Shown: positions 25,307 through 37,360 of the stretch, one piece after another | How positions within the stretch are numbered: the stretch's first letter is position 1 | Layout of the letters: each line of letters opens with the position of its first letter | Assembly: GCA_030686995.1 (NCBI GenBank) | Contig: CM060704.1 | Location: 111,854,542-111,918,541 of the forward strand | Length of the DNA stretch: 64,000 bases | Direction: 5' to 3' | Origin: Artemisia argyi | Taxonomy: Eukaryota; Streptophyta; Magnoliopsida; Asterales; Asteraceae | Notes under the pieces: model-generated | Databases searched by the model: none | What the model was told of the DNA's origin: nothing | The model's input: the letters and a program-made list of their open reading frames with translations, nothing else | Made by a program: the position numbers and the translations under genes

Positions 25307-27414
25307 GGGTAAATTGTAAAAATGGTCATTCACGTTTCACGAAATAGCAAAAATGGGACCGAGACAAAAAATAGCGCAAAAAAAACACCAACGTTCTGAA
25401 TTTTTGCAAAATCGCCACCGAGAGGCCTTTTCCGTTAGTTTCATCGTTAAGTGCCATGTCACCGAGGGTATTATCGTCATTTCACTGCTTTAAGGTCCAC
25501 GTTGCATATCACTATTGATTCAGGGACTAAATTTGCAAAGTTATTTTTATCTTTTATTTCACATTTACCACCACCACCACCACTCTCTACCACCACACAA
25601 CCAACACCACCACCTTTTACCCTTCATCTTCATCTTCTTCGGTGACCAAACCCAGATTCCGGTGACCAAACCCAGATTCCAATCACTTTTTCCATCATTC
25701 GATATTTACTGAAGATGGACAGTGTACCTGGAAGCTGGAGTCGTCATCGAATATCGACACTACTATTTATCCACTCTTAACTTTGTTTAAATTGTTGAAA
25801 AAGAGCCCTTTTCAAAAGGTGAATAATTTCATGGTTTAGCTTATTGAAGCTTAAGTATTTGATGCTATTGATAGGGTTCTGATTTTGCTGTTAATTGTGT
25901 TTTAAACAGGCTGAATTCACACCGGAAGAGCTTGATTCTCGTAAACGTGTGCTAACTCTTGAAGTATGTTCACCTGATCTTTTTATTTATGTTCATTTTA
26001 ATAGTACTTGGTTTAACATTGGTGAAGTGCAGTCAATAGGAATTTGTAATAAATATATAATTTTTGACATTGATGTGTATCATTTGTTTTGTCAGAGTGA
26101 CTTAGTTGGAGCTGCATCATCACTACCTGCGGGAAAGCGGCGAAAGGGTGGCGAACCATTGCTTCTAGAACCCAATGATAAAGATGGTCAAAATATTACC
26201 GAAACATCATTAAACAAGCTTGTTGGTGCAGCAGATATGTATAACTTAGAGGTACATTCAAACACAAATTTACAAATATAAGTACTCCAATATCCACCAA
26301 AACTTGACTCATTGTTTTTTTTTTTTCCATTATAGGAAATGGATCCTCCAACAACACTTACATGTGATTTAAGGCCATACCAGAAGCAAGCTCTCTACTG
26401 GATGACAAAGTCTGAGAAAGGCGTTGATGCTGAGGAAGCAGAAGAAACCCTCCACCCTTGCTAGGCAGCATATCGTATATGTGATGAGTATGATATTTAC
26501 ATATTCATAATGTCACATTTTATAAACAGAAAATATTAAGTTTTCTATTTTTTATTAACATTCTATTCTTTGAGAACTAAAACAGACGTGCTACTGCAAT
26601 CTATGTAAATATCTTCTCTGGTGAAGCAACTACTAAGTTCCCGAAAGCAACACAGATGGCTAGAGGAGGAGTAAGAGTTTCTACTTATTATACATTTTTT
26701 CCAGATTTATAGATATATTCAAGGTATTGATATTCTTAGTGGTATTGTCAAATTGTGCATTAGCAGATCAAAATTTTTCATGTAAAAGTGATCGGAAAAG
26801 GAACACTATAATTTCACATACTTCTTGTCATTATGACATGGCACTGTTTGAAATAAGTTAAGTTATCCTATTTCAACTGTTTGAAATTATAGTTATCTTC
26901 TTGTTATTATGACATGGCACTTAATGATGTCCCACGGAAAAAGTGATCGGAATCATTTTTTCGTGTATAAACATTGGACTGATGATCACTATGGGCATGA
27001 GTATGGCCGGAAAAAGTGACCCACCTTTACAGAAAAAGTGCTCGGAATCTGGGTTTGGTCACCGGAATCTGGGTTTGGTCACCGGAGAAGATGAAGATGA
27101 AGGGTAAAGGGTGGTGGTGTTGGTTGTGTGGTGGTAGAGAGTGGTAGTGGTGGTAAATGTGAAATAAAAGATAAAAATAACTTTGCAAATTTAGTCCCTG
27201 AATCAATAGTGATATGGCACGTGGACCTTAAGGCAGTGAAATGACGATAATACCCTCGGTGACATGGCACTTAACGATGAAACTAACGGAAAAGGCCTCT
27301 CGGTGGTGATTTTGCAAAAATTCGGAACGTTGGTGTCTTTTTTTGGCTACTTTTTGTCCCGGTCCCATTTTTGCTAATTTGTGAAACGTGAAGGACCATT
27401 TTTGCAATTTACCC
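25307..27414. mobile_element. Pack-MULE 2: Mutator-like element carrying RAD5-type helicase exons
   Basis: An exact 9-bp TSD TATTAAAAA (25,298-25,306 and 27,415-27,423) bounds the 2,108-bp element. TIRs of about 385 bp (25,307-25,692 and inverted 27,032-27,414) start GGGTAAATTGTAAAAATGG, carry a CCACCA stretch, and end inward with a duplicated ACCAAACCCAGATTCCGGTG phrase. The terminal 200 bp clearly match the TIRs of Pack-MULE 1. The interior is occupied by exon/intron fragments of a SNF2 helicase gene. There is no transposase. Confidence 0.9.
25704..26670 (+). pseudogene. Captured RAD5-type SNF2 helicase fragment inside Pack-MULE 2
   Basis: Readable exons: about 25,704-25,818 (IDTTIYPLLTLFKLL, donor GTGAAT), 25,910-25,963 (AEFTPEELDSRKR), 26,096-26,251, 26,336-26,487 ([16 protein letters not shown] and TLHPC) and 26,586-26,670 (YVNIFSGEATT, QMARGG). 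Introns are intact. These correspond to the segment just N-terminal to the Walker A motif in plant RAD5A, a DNA-damage-tolerance translocase/ubiquitin ligase; the ATPase and RING domains were not captured. A TAG replaces the Trp codon after TLHPC, so the product would stop there. The source gene is not in this window. Confidence 0.88.
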
Positions 27415-27914
27415 TATTAAAAAATATAAAGAAACACACATTGAAAAAGGTTCAACCCATTTATTATCGCTAGACAGAAATTTATTATATTATAAAGCAA
27501 TTCATTTCAAATCCTGGCACCTCCGTATGGATTTCTACATGCGATATATTCATCCTTCAACCCCAATCAAGGGTCCCACAAACATAAACCAAACACTTAT
27601 TTTATACCATCACTCCTAAACTATTCTCAAATCACCTCAACCAAACGGGCCTTAAGTTGGTGGGGTTGGGATGTGATTTGAGGATTAAAGTAAAAGTTTG
27701 ATGTTTGGTTGGAAGTTGTGGGGCCCAATCTTTGGACTAATTCCTTCAAATATGGTCATGTGATAATCCGCCATATACATACAGGTTTTTAGCAAAGTAA
27801 AGTCACATCAAATATTTTTGTGGGTCCTTTAATAATCCCAATCACACATTACAATTTTATTTTTCATTTTTAAATAAAAAATCAGTTTTTAATACTTTCA
27901 TTAATTATAAAAAT

Positions 27915-28168
27915 TATCCATACGTCCCATAATTATTGTCCACTATTGACTTTTTAAGTCTTTAGTTCTCAACTTTGACCTTATATATTTTTATTTGGAT
28001 TATATATTACATGATAAAAAATATATGAATAGATTATGTTTTAAATGTATTTTCATTGATATAATTTTCATCAAGTATCGTACACGACAAATAAAAATAT
28101 CTAAGGTCAAACTTGTGAAGTAAAGACTTTGAAAGTCAATACTTGACAATAATTATGGGACGGAGGTA
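27915..28168. mobile_element. Stowaway-like (Tc1/mariner) MITE
   Basis: The inverted ends CGTCCCATAATTATTGTC and GACAATAATTATGGGACGGAGG are the classical CTCCCTCCGTCCCA-type Stowaway terminus. The left outermost bases are degraded, and the flanking TA is plausible but not decisive. Confidence 0.7.
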
Positions 28169-28295
28169 GTAATTTTTTAATTTAATTATATTATTTTCTC
28201 CTACCTTATTTTATTTTCTCTCTGTTATATCAAATCCAAATCTAAATCCTAATCCAAATCCAAATCCTAAACCCACTTATATACCAAACGGGCCC

Positions 28296-28526
28296 TTAAT
28301 TAATCTGAGCAATATTTTATGCATGGAATCTTGGCGAAATATTCCTTCACGCTTTAGTATATATAGTAAATTAAAGGGACGTGCAGCCTTGACTCTTATT
28401 ATCTATATATACTAAAACTCCTACGGTTTGGAATAAAATATTTAAAAAAATTGGCCCATTACTGGCTCTCTTAGCCCAACATAAAACAAATTTGGTCTGC
28501 TTCTCTATTTGTTATCGTCTTTTCTG
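28296..28526. other. Spacer, nothing recognised
   Basis: AT-rich; no gene or bounded element. Confidence 0.4.
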
Positions 28527-28853
28527 TATGTTGTGTTAATATTAATATATATCTACGTTTTTATCATAAACCTCAGCTTGCTAAACGCATTCTGATATGA
28601 TCCACCGACTAGAAACTGCCATTCTCAATCTGCAAAGGTTAGATGTTTTTAGATTCGAAGATGTTGTCATATACATCTGTTTGTTGTTTCGTGCACTTTG
28701 TGCTTTATTTATTTATTTTTATTTTTTTAATGTTTTTTTAAGGTTTGTGAGTTAGTTTTTCGTTTCAGATTTGTTTTACCTGTTAAAAATATCGATGAAA
28801 GTTCTTAAATCTAATCATTTATTAAACCGGTACTTAACAAGTGGTATCATTCG
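28527..28853 (+). repeat. Copia 5' LTR (start uncertain) and tRNA-Met-type primer binding site
   Basis: TGGTATCATTCGCC at 28,842 follows the presumed LTR end CTTAACA (28,839) by two bases. The match to the initiator tRNA-Met site covers TGGTATCA only. The LTR start cannot be confirmed without the 3' LTR. Confidence 0.5.
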
Positions 28854-29217
28854 CCAAATAGAGGTTGAAGTGAAGTTTCTTGTGTTAACGTGGGGTTTAG
28901 GTGTTATTTTCTTCATTTTGTGCTTGTTTCTTTGTTTCTTTCACTCAAATCTTGAAGCTTGGATAAGTTTTAAGGTTGATATAGTGATTAGAAGCTTAGA
29001 TTTTACATAAAGTTTTGATCTTTTAAGGTTTTTTCTATTTTTCTACTAGTTTCTTGATTTTTGTAGCTTTTTTAGTGTTAGAAAACTTGTTTTTGTAAGC
29101 TCAATCTTTCTTATTTAGTGTTTTCTAAGTATCTTTGAAGTTACTTGATCAAAAGAACCTTTTTCCAATCATCTTTCATCAAAAAGTAGTAATTTTTACA
29201 AGTTTCTGGTCACTTTA

Positions 29218-29451
29218 CGCGTAAAAAGGACACCACTACCCTTACTTTTCGCTGAAACAGTACTTTTTGGTACTGTTTACGCTTAAACTTTAGCACAAAA
29301 CCCTTGATTTACGCATAAAACACCATTTTTACGCATAACTTTCAAGTTTTAGGCATAAAACCCTAGTTTTACGCAGAAGATAGGTTTTCTACGCCTAAGT
29401 TTGAGTAGTTACGCTTAAAGTTGAAATCTTTTGCCTAAGTCTCACTTCTTA
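29218..29451 (+). repeat. TTACGCNTAA motif array in the copia leader, part 1
   Basis: About nine variants of (C/T)TTACGC(A/G/T)TAAG lie 15-40 bp apart. The array is interrupted at 29,452 by the gag-only retrotransposon and continues at 41,308. Confidence 0.75.
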
Positions 29452-31592
29452 TGTAAAACCTCGCAAAAATTTGTATAATTAACTTCGGTTAATTAAATAA
29501 ATAATCTCTGTCATTATTGTAATCACCATTTTTACGGGGAAATTTAAAATTTTCTCTGTATATTAAAATGATCACGATTACGATATTGCAAAATTCGTCA
29601 AACGACAAAACAAGTTCTCGACACAATTAACAAAATATTAATTTCACTAAACTTAATTAATAAAACTAATTAAAATCCAACGGGCCTTTGTTTTTCTCTA
29701 AGCCCAACCGGCCCAATTTCTTAACCCATTTTTATTTCTAAAAATTTCGTATAGACCGACTAAGGAAGCTCCAAAACGCCTCGTTCATTTCTAATTTCTA
29801 CACACGACCTACGTATTTTATTGTCTCATTTCATTGACCTCCTAGCCAACTATTAGTGTGTCAATTCTCACGTCCATACGTTGAGTTTTGATACGTTTTT
29901 AAAAGGTAAAGTGTTCGACTTGTATAAAACCAAATCGATTTGTAATATATTCAAAACTTAACTGTTTTGAATCCCGTTTGTTTCTAATGGTTCCTAAAAA
30001 TATTTCTAAGTTGATTTCATGATCAAATATCATCCATGATCAGCTAAAATCGAGTAGTACAAGGTTTAAGGAAATCGTGTATGTATATATATGTTGTCGA
30101 CATTGATACATGAGTCACCCAAACACATCCCATGTTTCATGCACTCACATCCCATATTATATCCATATAATTGTCCTAAGAAGCCAAGTATCCCTGACAT
30201 GGTATAGTAGTTCATGTTTCCTCGAGTTATTTAGCACCATACGATCCATTCGAATGGTACCATATATATGTTCATGCATGCATTTGTTTCCTTCCATTCT
30301 CAAACTCTTTTACATATACGTTTCTTCCTAAACATCACCCTTACAAGCCAGGAGTCGATTGATACATAGTTGGAAGCAAGGAAAGTGAAATCGGGTTTAA
30401 TATATAAGTATAACGTTTGGGTTATACGATTAGACAAGATTTTCTTGTGTTTCACTCGTTTCTACTCGACTCTCTACCACCTCTAAGGTGTTGTAAGTCT
30501 TTCCCAACTCAATTGAATCCAAATCACACGTTAAATTATGGTCATGCATCATATTTATTTTTGTTCGATCGTATATAGTTTCATATATATATTTTACGTA
30601 CATACATATTTTTAGCAACACACAAGTGACTAGCCTCTATCTTGGAAGGCCTAGGAGTCACGTAGCACACCAATTTCACCTTAGTTTTAATGTTACATGC
30701 ATTTAACGAGCCTAATTTGAACCATGTTGCACACGTATAAATCACCTAAACACTTGGTAAATATTTCAAGTTTTTCAAATTATATATAATCGATTCATAC
30801 ATACTACAAACCATACGTATAACTTTTTATTTCACGTAACAAACGTACCATATTTTTCTACGTACTAATAGACCACCTAGAAAACTATTAGTTTCGTTTA
30901 CACAACTTATAAAAATAATCACGTTTTGACATACCAATCGAGCCAAATTGAATCGACATGAACCAGTTTTCAAATTCAAAATTTATATAAAAACTTTATA
31001 TTTGGTCGAGTGGGCTTAACCAAGGCCCAATAAGATTCTACGATTTAACAGCGCACTGGGCCCATAAAATATATTTTTGGAATCACAAAAGAAGCCCAAG
31101 TTCAAGCCCAAAACATTTTTCATGCCCTCGCCTCTAAATTTTTAAATGGGCTTTTGTTTTAATTCGTTAAGGCCCATAAGCTAGAAAATTAAGCTTTTCA
31201 TAAAATAAGCTTGGAATAAATAAAATAAGCTACGGAAATTTTTATAAAATTTTTATAATCATTTTTGTAAAATTGGACTAAAAATGTAACGCGACGACAC
31301 CTAGAGGGACTAAAAGTGTAAATATTGGAAAGAAAGGACTAAAACTGTAAAAACAGAAAATTTAGGATAAAAATTGATAATATACGATGTTACAAGCTTA
31401 GATTGTAATTTTGGACAAGTAGTGGACAATAAATATAAAATAAATACGAAAAGGACTAACGGTGTAACGCTAACGCCGTTAGTATAAAAAGTATAAAAAT
31501 TGGAAAAGAACAAGGATTACACATAATCTATTTGACATTCTCATTTTATTTTCTGTTTTACGGCAATCATTACGTCATATGCATTTTATTAC

Positions 31593-31689
<97 letters not shown>

Positions 31690-33295
31690 TATTTTTACGT
31701 TAATAATATATATAACGATATCTAAAAAGTTAATATTATTACTTACGATTAAAAAGGTAAAACTACGATGGATATTTTAAATAAAGTATTTTATCATATC
31801 ATGCATGACATAATAATTACACTGCACATCATCTATTCGTCATAACGAATAATAATTATTCGTTATTCGTTCGTATTTACCAAATAGTATTTGGTTATAT
31901 TCTCTGATAAATTTATTTATCATGTTCCGTATCAAAGACGTTTCCATAATCGTTTCCATAAATCTCGTTCTACTTTACTTTTCATCATTTCCAAATCAAT
32001 CCAGGTGAGTCATAGCTGCATTTCCAATAATTGTTTTTAAATCATTGGGGGAGATACATGCTTACATATACTTTGATAACTTGATAAGTATATGAAATAA
32101 AATACATGATTCAAATCAATTTCCTAATTGATATTAAAATAATATAATTTGTGATTTAAAATGTGATATATACAATACATGACAAAATACTTAATTGAAA
32201 TACTTTGCTGATGAATTACTTGACTGAAATACTGATACTCATATGAAAATGTTTTCAATTCAATTATTGTGGTATGTGATATACATGTGTTACTGGCGAA
32301 ATATTTAAACTGAATTTCTAATACTCAAACGATACTGTTTTCAAATTGATTACTGTGATACGATACTTGATTACATGATGTTATGCTAAATGAACCCATT
32401 ATTCCTTGATATTGCCTAAGTTAGCTTATCGCCATATAGTCCCTCAATCATGAGCCATTAACCACATGTAAAGTGGGTGTGAATATAGTGAACAGCTTCG
32501 AAACCTGTTAAGGATTGACCCCCTGTCCCACTAATACTTGACGGAATGCCAATTGCAATTGGTTAGTCGTATTAGTCGTGATACACTATATTCGTAGACA
32601 AATAGGAATTGGCAAATCACCTATTAATAGAGGGCAAAATCTATCATTGATTTGATAGAACACCCCCTTCTGGTTAAGCTTGTGTGTCATGAGGCTTGGT
32701 GCAATATCTATAAAAGGAAAATGTATGTTTTCAACATATATTTAGATACAGCTGTATAGGTTTGACCATACGTGAATTGTATATCTAATTGATTTAGTAT
32801 CATGAGTTTCCAGCTCATGTTAGGGTTATTGATTCTTTATTTGAATGTGATTGAATACTTATATGATTTATTTGTGAATATACTCGATACTTGTTTCATT
32901 ACTGTTTGTATTTTATCAATACTAAATATTCCTGAAATCTAACAAAATAAAGGGTTTTTCCTAAAACTCTATGAACTCACCAACCTTTGTGTTGACACTT
33001 TTAAGCATGTGTATCTCAGGTAATTTAACGGAGCAGGACAAGACACGGAGTGAGCATTTATTACTCTGATAAATTAAATGGTGTAAAAATCAAATTTGTC
33101 ATTTTTACAAGCCTTTATATCTTTTCGTAAGATTTTAAATCAAATGGTTCATCTTTTATCAAAATTATTATTTGAATGACAAATAACTTTCAAAACGTTT
33201 CTTTTAAACCATTTTATGTGGTTAAAACTTCGATCCTCACCGTAACACCCAAATTACTTTTCCGCTGCGACAAACTTAAATTTGGGGGTGTTACG
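29452..33295 (+). repeat. 5' LTR of the gag-only retrotransposon
   Basis: 3,844 bp, matched along its length by 37,361-41,307. It contains a (TA)n run of about 88 bp at 31,598-31,685. The start TGTAAAACC and the end near GTTAC are defined by the partner LTR and the adjacent primer site. No coding region recognised. Confidence 0.9.
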
Positions 33296-33298
33296 GAT

Positions 33299-33310
33299 TG
33301 GTATCAGAGC
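33299..33310 (+). promoter_or_regulatory. Primer binding site, initiator tRNA-Met type
   Basis: TGGTATCAGAGC is a perfect match to the usual plant retrotransposon site, three bases after the LTR end. Confidence 0.9.
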
Positions 33311-33554
33311 TACAGTTATAGAGAATTAAATGTTTTCAAACATTAAAACTATAACTACATTTTCAAAATAATGATTTTACACCATAACATTTTATGCCTT
33401 CCGTGTCTGCAGACTGTCGTGCTCAATACGTTATCTGTTGAGATTATCTTACATGCTTAATAGTTCCTCATATACAATTGTTATTTTATCTGTACTGTTA
33501 TATCTTTAACATACAAAATACTCATAAAATATTATTCTCGGTTACTACTGTAGC

Positions 33555-34391
33555 ATGTCTTCAGGAACGCCCGTGAATGTCAAAACAAATATCCATAATA
33601 CTAATACCTCATCTATCAATAAAAATTCTCCGAATAATGAAAATCCTTACGTACAAATAATAAAATCACAACCTAATATAGAACTCAATCCGAGATCACC
33701 TCCATCGTCACCCGTCCGTTCACCTTTACGTCAAAGAATCAGGAGAGCTACCGAATCATATGAAGATTTGATTGGTGGCCAGGCAACATTCGAAGTTGGA
33801 CAAGGTTCAAGCCAAGAGATATCATGGACGAATGTTGAGCCAAATTCTCCGTTACCTTATACTTCAGATTCTACAATACCAAATTCTCCAAATAATTTAT
33901 CTTCACCTAACTCTTCCGACTACGATATATGCACTCCTGAATCAATATGGAATCTTATTTATCGACATGCCGGCATATTGGATGCTCACACTGAACAACT
34001 AAAAGGGTTACGACCAACTCAATTTGAATGGTACGACCGTAACCATGATGCATTGTTCAAGAGGGCGGATGCTGAGAGGCGAACAATATGTGAGTTAGGA
34101 ATAAAGATTAATGAAATAAAGGACAACACCAACCAGGAACTTGGAAGTTTGGACTCCAGGGTTCGTTGTGCAAGAAGAGAACACGGTCAAACACATGTAA
34201 GAATTGGAGATATTGAGAGAACCCTATGGATGGCCAGAGATGCAGCCAGAAACCAGGGTCAAAAGATTGCCGCATTAGAGAGTATGTTGGCAAACCAAAT
34301 GAACATGTGTCAAGAACGTTTCTCAAACATGGAAGCTGCACAACTTGAACTTGAGAAAGAAATTAGATATTTACGTCAGAGGCGTAACTAA
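33555..34391 (+). CDS. Gag-like N-terminal protein of the gag-only retrotransposon
   Basis: An intact 278-aa ORF starting at the first ATG after the primer site. Residues 1-120 are Ser/Pro/Asn-rich and look disordered. Residues from about 130 to the end are charged and have the heptad pattern of a coiled coil, ending in Arg-rich LRQRRN. No capsid motif or zinc knuckle is present in this ORF. Its position and the downstream zinc-knuckle ORF mark it as the front part of a Ty3-type gag. It probably oligomerises; that is inferred. It is free of stops, in contrast to the surrounding copia host. Confidence 0.7.
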   Translation: MSSGTPVNVKTNIHNTNTSSINKNSPNNENPYVQIIKSQPNIELNPRSPPSSPVRSPLRQRIRRATESYEDLIGGQATFEVGQGSSQEISWTNVEPNSPLPYTSDSTIPNSPNNLSSPNSSDYDICTPESIWNLIYRHAGILDAHTEQLKGLRPTQFEWYDRNHDALFKRADAERRTICELGIKINEIKDNTNQELGSLDSRVRCARREHGQTHVRIGDIERTLWMARDAARNQGQKIAALESMLANQMNMCQERFSNMEAAQLELEKEIRYLRQRRN

Positions 34392-34523
34392 TCTTAATTT
34401 TACAAGTTTCCTTGTTGTTCCTAATAAACCAGATAGACTTGGTTAATATTTCATGTAATGTTCAATAATTCTGAAATTTCAGAACATGTAATCAAAACAT
34501 ATTGTATAATAACATCTTTTCTG

Positions 34524-34602
<79 letters not shown>

Positions 34603-35114
34603 ATGAATCAATCTTTTCTTCCATATCAATCATGCATGAAATGATTCCTCATATTTTCATGCAAAAATCTCATCATTTGTTATTTTCTTTAATAACCAAA
34701 TAATTCTATTCAGATCAATGGAGTATTAATAAAAGATCTTGTATCGTTTATCTTGCAAAGACAATCGGTCAAGTTATTAATATTCTATTTACATCTGTAA
34801 TATTATTCAAATCTACCGTAAGATTTCTTACAAATTGTTAAGATTTCTTAAAAATTTTCATAATTAACCTAAAACTTTAAGAATCGTCTAAATACCAATT
34901 TTTGAAAGTGGATTTAAAGAATGAAGAAAAGATAATTAAACTTCATTTGAAATAGACAAGTCGGTTTGTTCCTTAGTAATCCCATATCAAGAGTTGATCA
35001 TTGATAAGATGATACAACAAAGACATATCTTGAAATTAGATTACAGTAGGGAGTCAATTCAGTCTATCATCAATGAAATAATTAACTTCATTATTTAAAA
35101 TTTTCTGATATTAT
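34392..35114 (+). other. Spacer between the two gag ORFs, with (TA)n
   Basis: It holds a TA run at about 34,525-34,599. A splice-acceptor-like TTTATGTTTACAG ends just before ATGGAC (35,154), so the second ORF could be reached by splicing; no clear donor was found. Confidence 0.5.
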
Positions 35115-35837
35115 ATGGATTCTAATGTTGAGTTTCATTTATGTTTACAGAAAATGGACAACATGAACAATCCATATCAACCATCATCAGAAATCACCAT
35201 GACTCCTGGAGCTATCCAGAAATTGGTAAAAGACATAGTGTCGGTGGTATTAGAAGGGACTACCGTAGTTTATCCGAGAAGAGAGACGCGTATACTTGGT
35301 AATCAAAACCCTGCAAGTTTCATGAAGTATAGGCCACCTCACTTAAAGATTCAAGAAGGAATGATCAACCCTACCATCAACCATCATCAAGGAATTAGGC
35401 ATGGAATTTTACCAAATAGAAATAATCAGAAGAGGAAACTTCCCGAGACAGGAACCATCAATCCCATCTACTGCAACATCTTTAATGCTCAAGACCGTTA
35501 TCACAAACATCTAGAAGACCGTATGGAGTACCAACGTCAGCTGGGAATCAATCAGAAAGCTAATAGAAATTGTCTTGTCGCACCTGTTACTGGAAGTGGT
35601 TATCGTGGAACTCTACCCTGGTGTCAAAAATGCAACCAGCATCACACCGGGAGATGTGGGGTTAAATGCACGAAATGTCAGAAAACAGGTCACCTGGCAA
35701 TTAGCTGCAGGACTAAGGACAGGAAAGTACAACCAACAACTATTGTATGCCATGGATGTGGTGGACATGGTCATCATGTGAAACGATGTCCAAACTACAA
35801 TGTTAATTGGAAAGCCAAGACCTTTACAAGAAAATGA
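35115..35837 (+). CDS. Gag zinc-knuckle protein of the gag-only retrotransposon
   Basis: A 240-aa ORF; the second ATG (35,154) after an acceptor-like site may be the true start. Three Cys/His clusters lie near the C-terminus: CQKCNQHHTGRC, CTKCQKTGHLAISC (a CCHC zinc knuckle) and CHGCGGHGHHVKRC. This trio is usual in plant Ty3-type gag nucleocapsid, which binds the RNA genome during packaging. The region before it is basic. No protease follows, so the element must borrow one. Downstream to 36,530 there is no sense ORF. Confidence 0.8.
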   Translation: MDSNVEFHLCLQKMDNMNNPYQPSSEITMTPGAIQKLVKDIVSVVLEGTTVVYPRRETRILGNQNPASFMKYRPPHLKIQEGMINPTINHHQGIRHGILPNRNNQKRKLPETGTINPIYCNIFNAQDRYHKHLEDRMEYQRQLGINQKANRNCLVAPVTGSGYRGTLPWCQKCNQHHTGRCGVKCTKCQKTGHLAISCRTKDRKVQPTTIVCHGCGGHGHHVKRCPNYNVNWKAKTFTRK

Positions 35838-36537
35838 AGAATCTTTAAAGACCTTGATAGTATCAAGGGAATGGCAACTAGATTGGAACAGATGAATAAA
35901 TTCCTGTTGAAGATAAATAAAATCTAGTTTAAAATTTCCTAAGTTGTATTTCTTTCCTGTATTTCACTTCAAGTTACGATGGATGTGACTTAAACAATAA
36001 TCTTTCTACTGTATCGAAAAATCTCCCTTGTAATATTTCCATAATAATGATAATCTAAGTTAATTTCAATTTCTGTCTTATTTACCAAATGACAATATAT
36101 AATAATTACTCCATAAATTTCTGATTTATAATGTGAACCCTAAAATTTTCCACTTTATTTCAAAAAGAAATTACGTATTATATTATAAAAACAAAACGTT
36201 GAACATCATCTAAAACAATTTATAGAAATATATGATTGAACCAAACATCACATCATTTGGTCCTCAATTATACATAACCTGATCAACTATATATAATTTA
36301 GGAAGAATTATGTTATGAAAGGAACAATGATATTTTCAAATATTTAAATAACAATCTTCATTCCAAAGCAAGATATAAAGCAAAAATAAACTGTTCAAAA
36401 ACAATACATTAAACAACCCACAATAAATACCTATCTTATATCATCATCATTATGATAGGAAATCAACAAAAGTACAAGCAAGAAAAACACAAATAATTCA
36501 CAAAAACTGATAAAAGACATCAATAACGAAAATTTTA

Positions 36538-37013
36538 TTAAAATCCATAAAAATTAATACATAAACAAATAATTAGCATCGGAAGTGCTATCATTACAAT
36601 TATTACAATACAAACAAAGGAATCTTCAATAGGTTGATCCGCTATGAAAAATAAAACTCCCACCAACAAAACAATAGCAAGAGCCACCACAGGATGAATC
36701 ACTTTAATTATGCTGAAAAATAAATATAAACCAAATATTAAAAACAATAATGAGACAAATTCTTAAAAACAAAACGAGTTTATTCCTTATTCGTTACAAG
36801 AAAATAAAAACATAACAAGAACTTAATCCAAAACAACCCTAGCTCAAGATTTTACCCCCAAATCTTGTCGACGGTAATAGCAAGGATAGTAAGGGGTACG
36901 ACGAACATCAAGATCGCGACCAAGAATCCAAAGTCTTCATCCGGAACGTACGCCAAGTAGATAGCGGCATGGACGACATACACAATCGCTAAGATGGTTA
37001 TGAGATGCGGCAT
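36538..37013 (-). CDS. Antisense two-exon gene for a small four-helix membrane protein inside the retrotransposon
   Basis: Exon 1 is 37,013-36,856 (ATG to TGGGG before GTAAAA). Exon 2 is 36,712-36,538, after TTTATTTTTCAG. The 143-nt intron keeps the frame and the total is 333 nt, or 110 aa plus stop. Without splicing, exon 1 alone ends one codon later as a 53-aa ORF. Both exons encode the same module: a hydrophobic helix starting at LAIV, an acidic turn (PDED or PIED) exactly 16 residues after LAIV, then a second helix with a Pro. This points to an internal duplication with four membrane helices. An AATAAA overlaps the stop. I do not recognise the family. It lies where some Ty3-group elements carry an antisense ORF. 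Function unknown. Confidence 0.6.
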
Positions 37014-37019
37014 TTTGAT

Positions 37020-37140
37020 GGAAAATGAGAGGAAAATGGTTGATGGAAGAAGTGGAAGTTTGAAAGTGGTATATATAGGCTAAAATGTGACCGTTGGGTT
37101 ACTATTCCCGACCGTTGGGCACTATTTACTAGTCGTTATT
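37020..37140 (-). promoter_or_regulatory. Candidate antisense promoter (TATA box and CT-rich leader)
   Basis: On the minus strand CCTATATATACC (about 37,079-37,068) precedes the ATG at 37,013 by about 58 bases. Between them is a CT-rich leader (TTCCACTTCTTCC, TTTTCCTCTC). Upstream, the phrase CCAACGGTC/CCCAACGGTC repeats at about 37,088-37,119. Spacing and composition fit a plant core promoter. Confidence 0.5.
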
Positions 37141-37360
37141 TCACTATTCATGACCACTATTTTCAATATTCACAACCCTTAAATACTTCAGTTACCTTGT
37201 CTTGTTGGGTACAAGTAAATCTAACTGAATCACGTTTCCGTAATTTTAGGAACAAAAATCTCTCGACAACTTCTGTTCAAAAAAAAAAAAAAAAATCTTT
37301 ACTCAAGTAATCACATTAAATTTGAATTTCGGGATGAAATTCAGAATGACATGTGGGTAC

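Larger units (their letters stand above)
25156..28295. mobile_element. Harbinger/Tourist-like element split by Pack-MULE 2
   Basis: The ends GGGCCCGTTTGGT..GGGTTTAGGATTTGGATTTAG and its reverse complement at 28,230-28,295 form TIRs of about 60 bp, flanked by TTAA on both sides (25,152-25,155 and 28,296-28,299). GGGCCYGTTTGG ends are typical of Tourist elements; because TTAA is its own complement, a 3-bp TTA/TAA TSD cannot be told apart from 4 bp. Without the MULE the element is about 1.0 kb. It also contains a Stowaway-like MITE. Confidence 0.65.

Noticed and set aside
25895..26281. A 128-codon open frame read as a gene
   Set aside because: It reads through two introns of the captured RAD5-type fragment; the real exons use the splice sites given.
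28400..28440. Helitron 5' end (TCTATATATACTA)
   Set aside because: The match is short and AT-rich, and no paired 3' hairpin with CTRRT was found downstream.
31310..31513. A 67-codon minus frame present in both LTRs (also 39,219-39,422)
   Set aside because: It is repeated only because the LTRs are copies; no start context, promoter or conserved motif beyond that.
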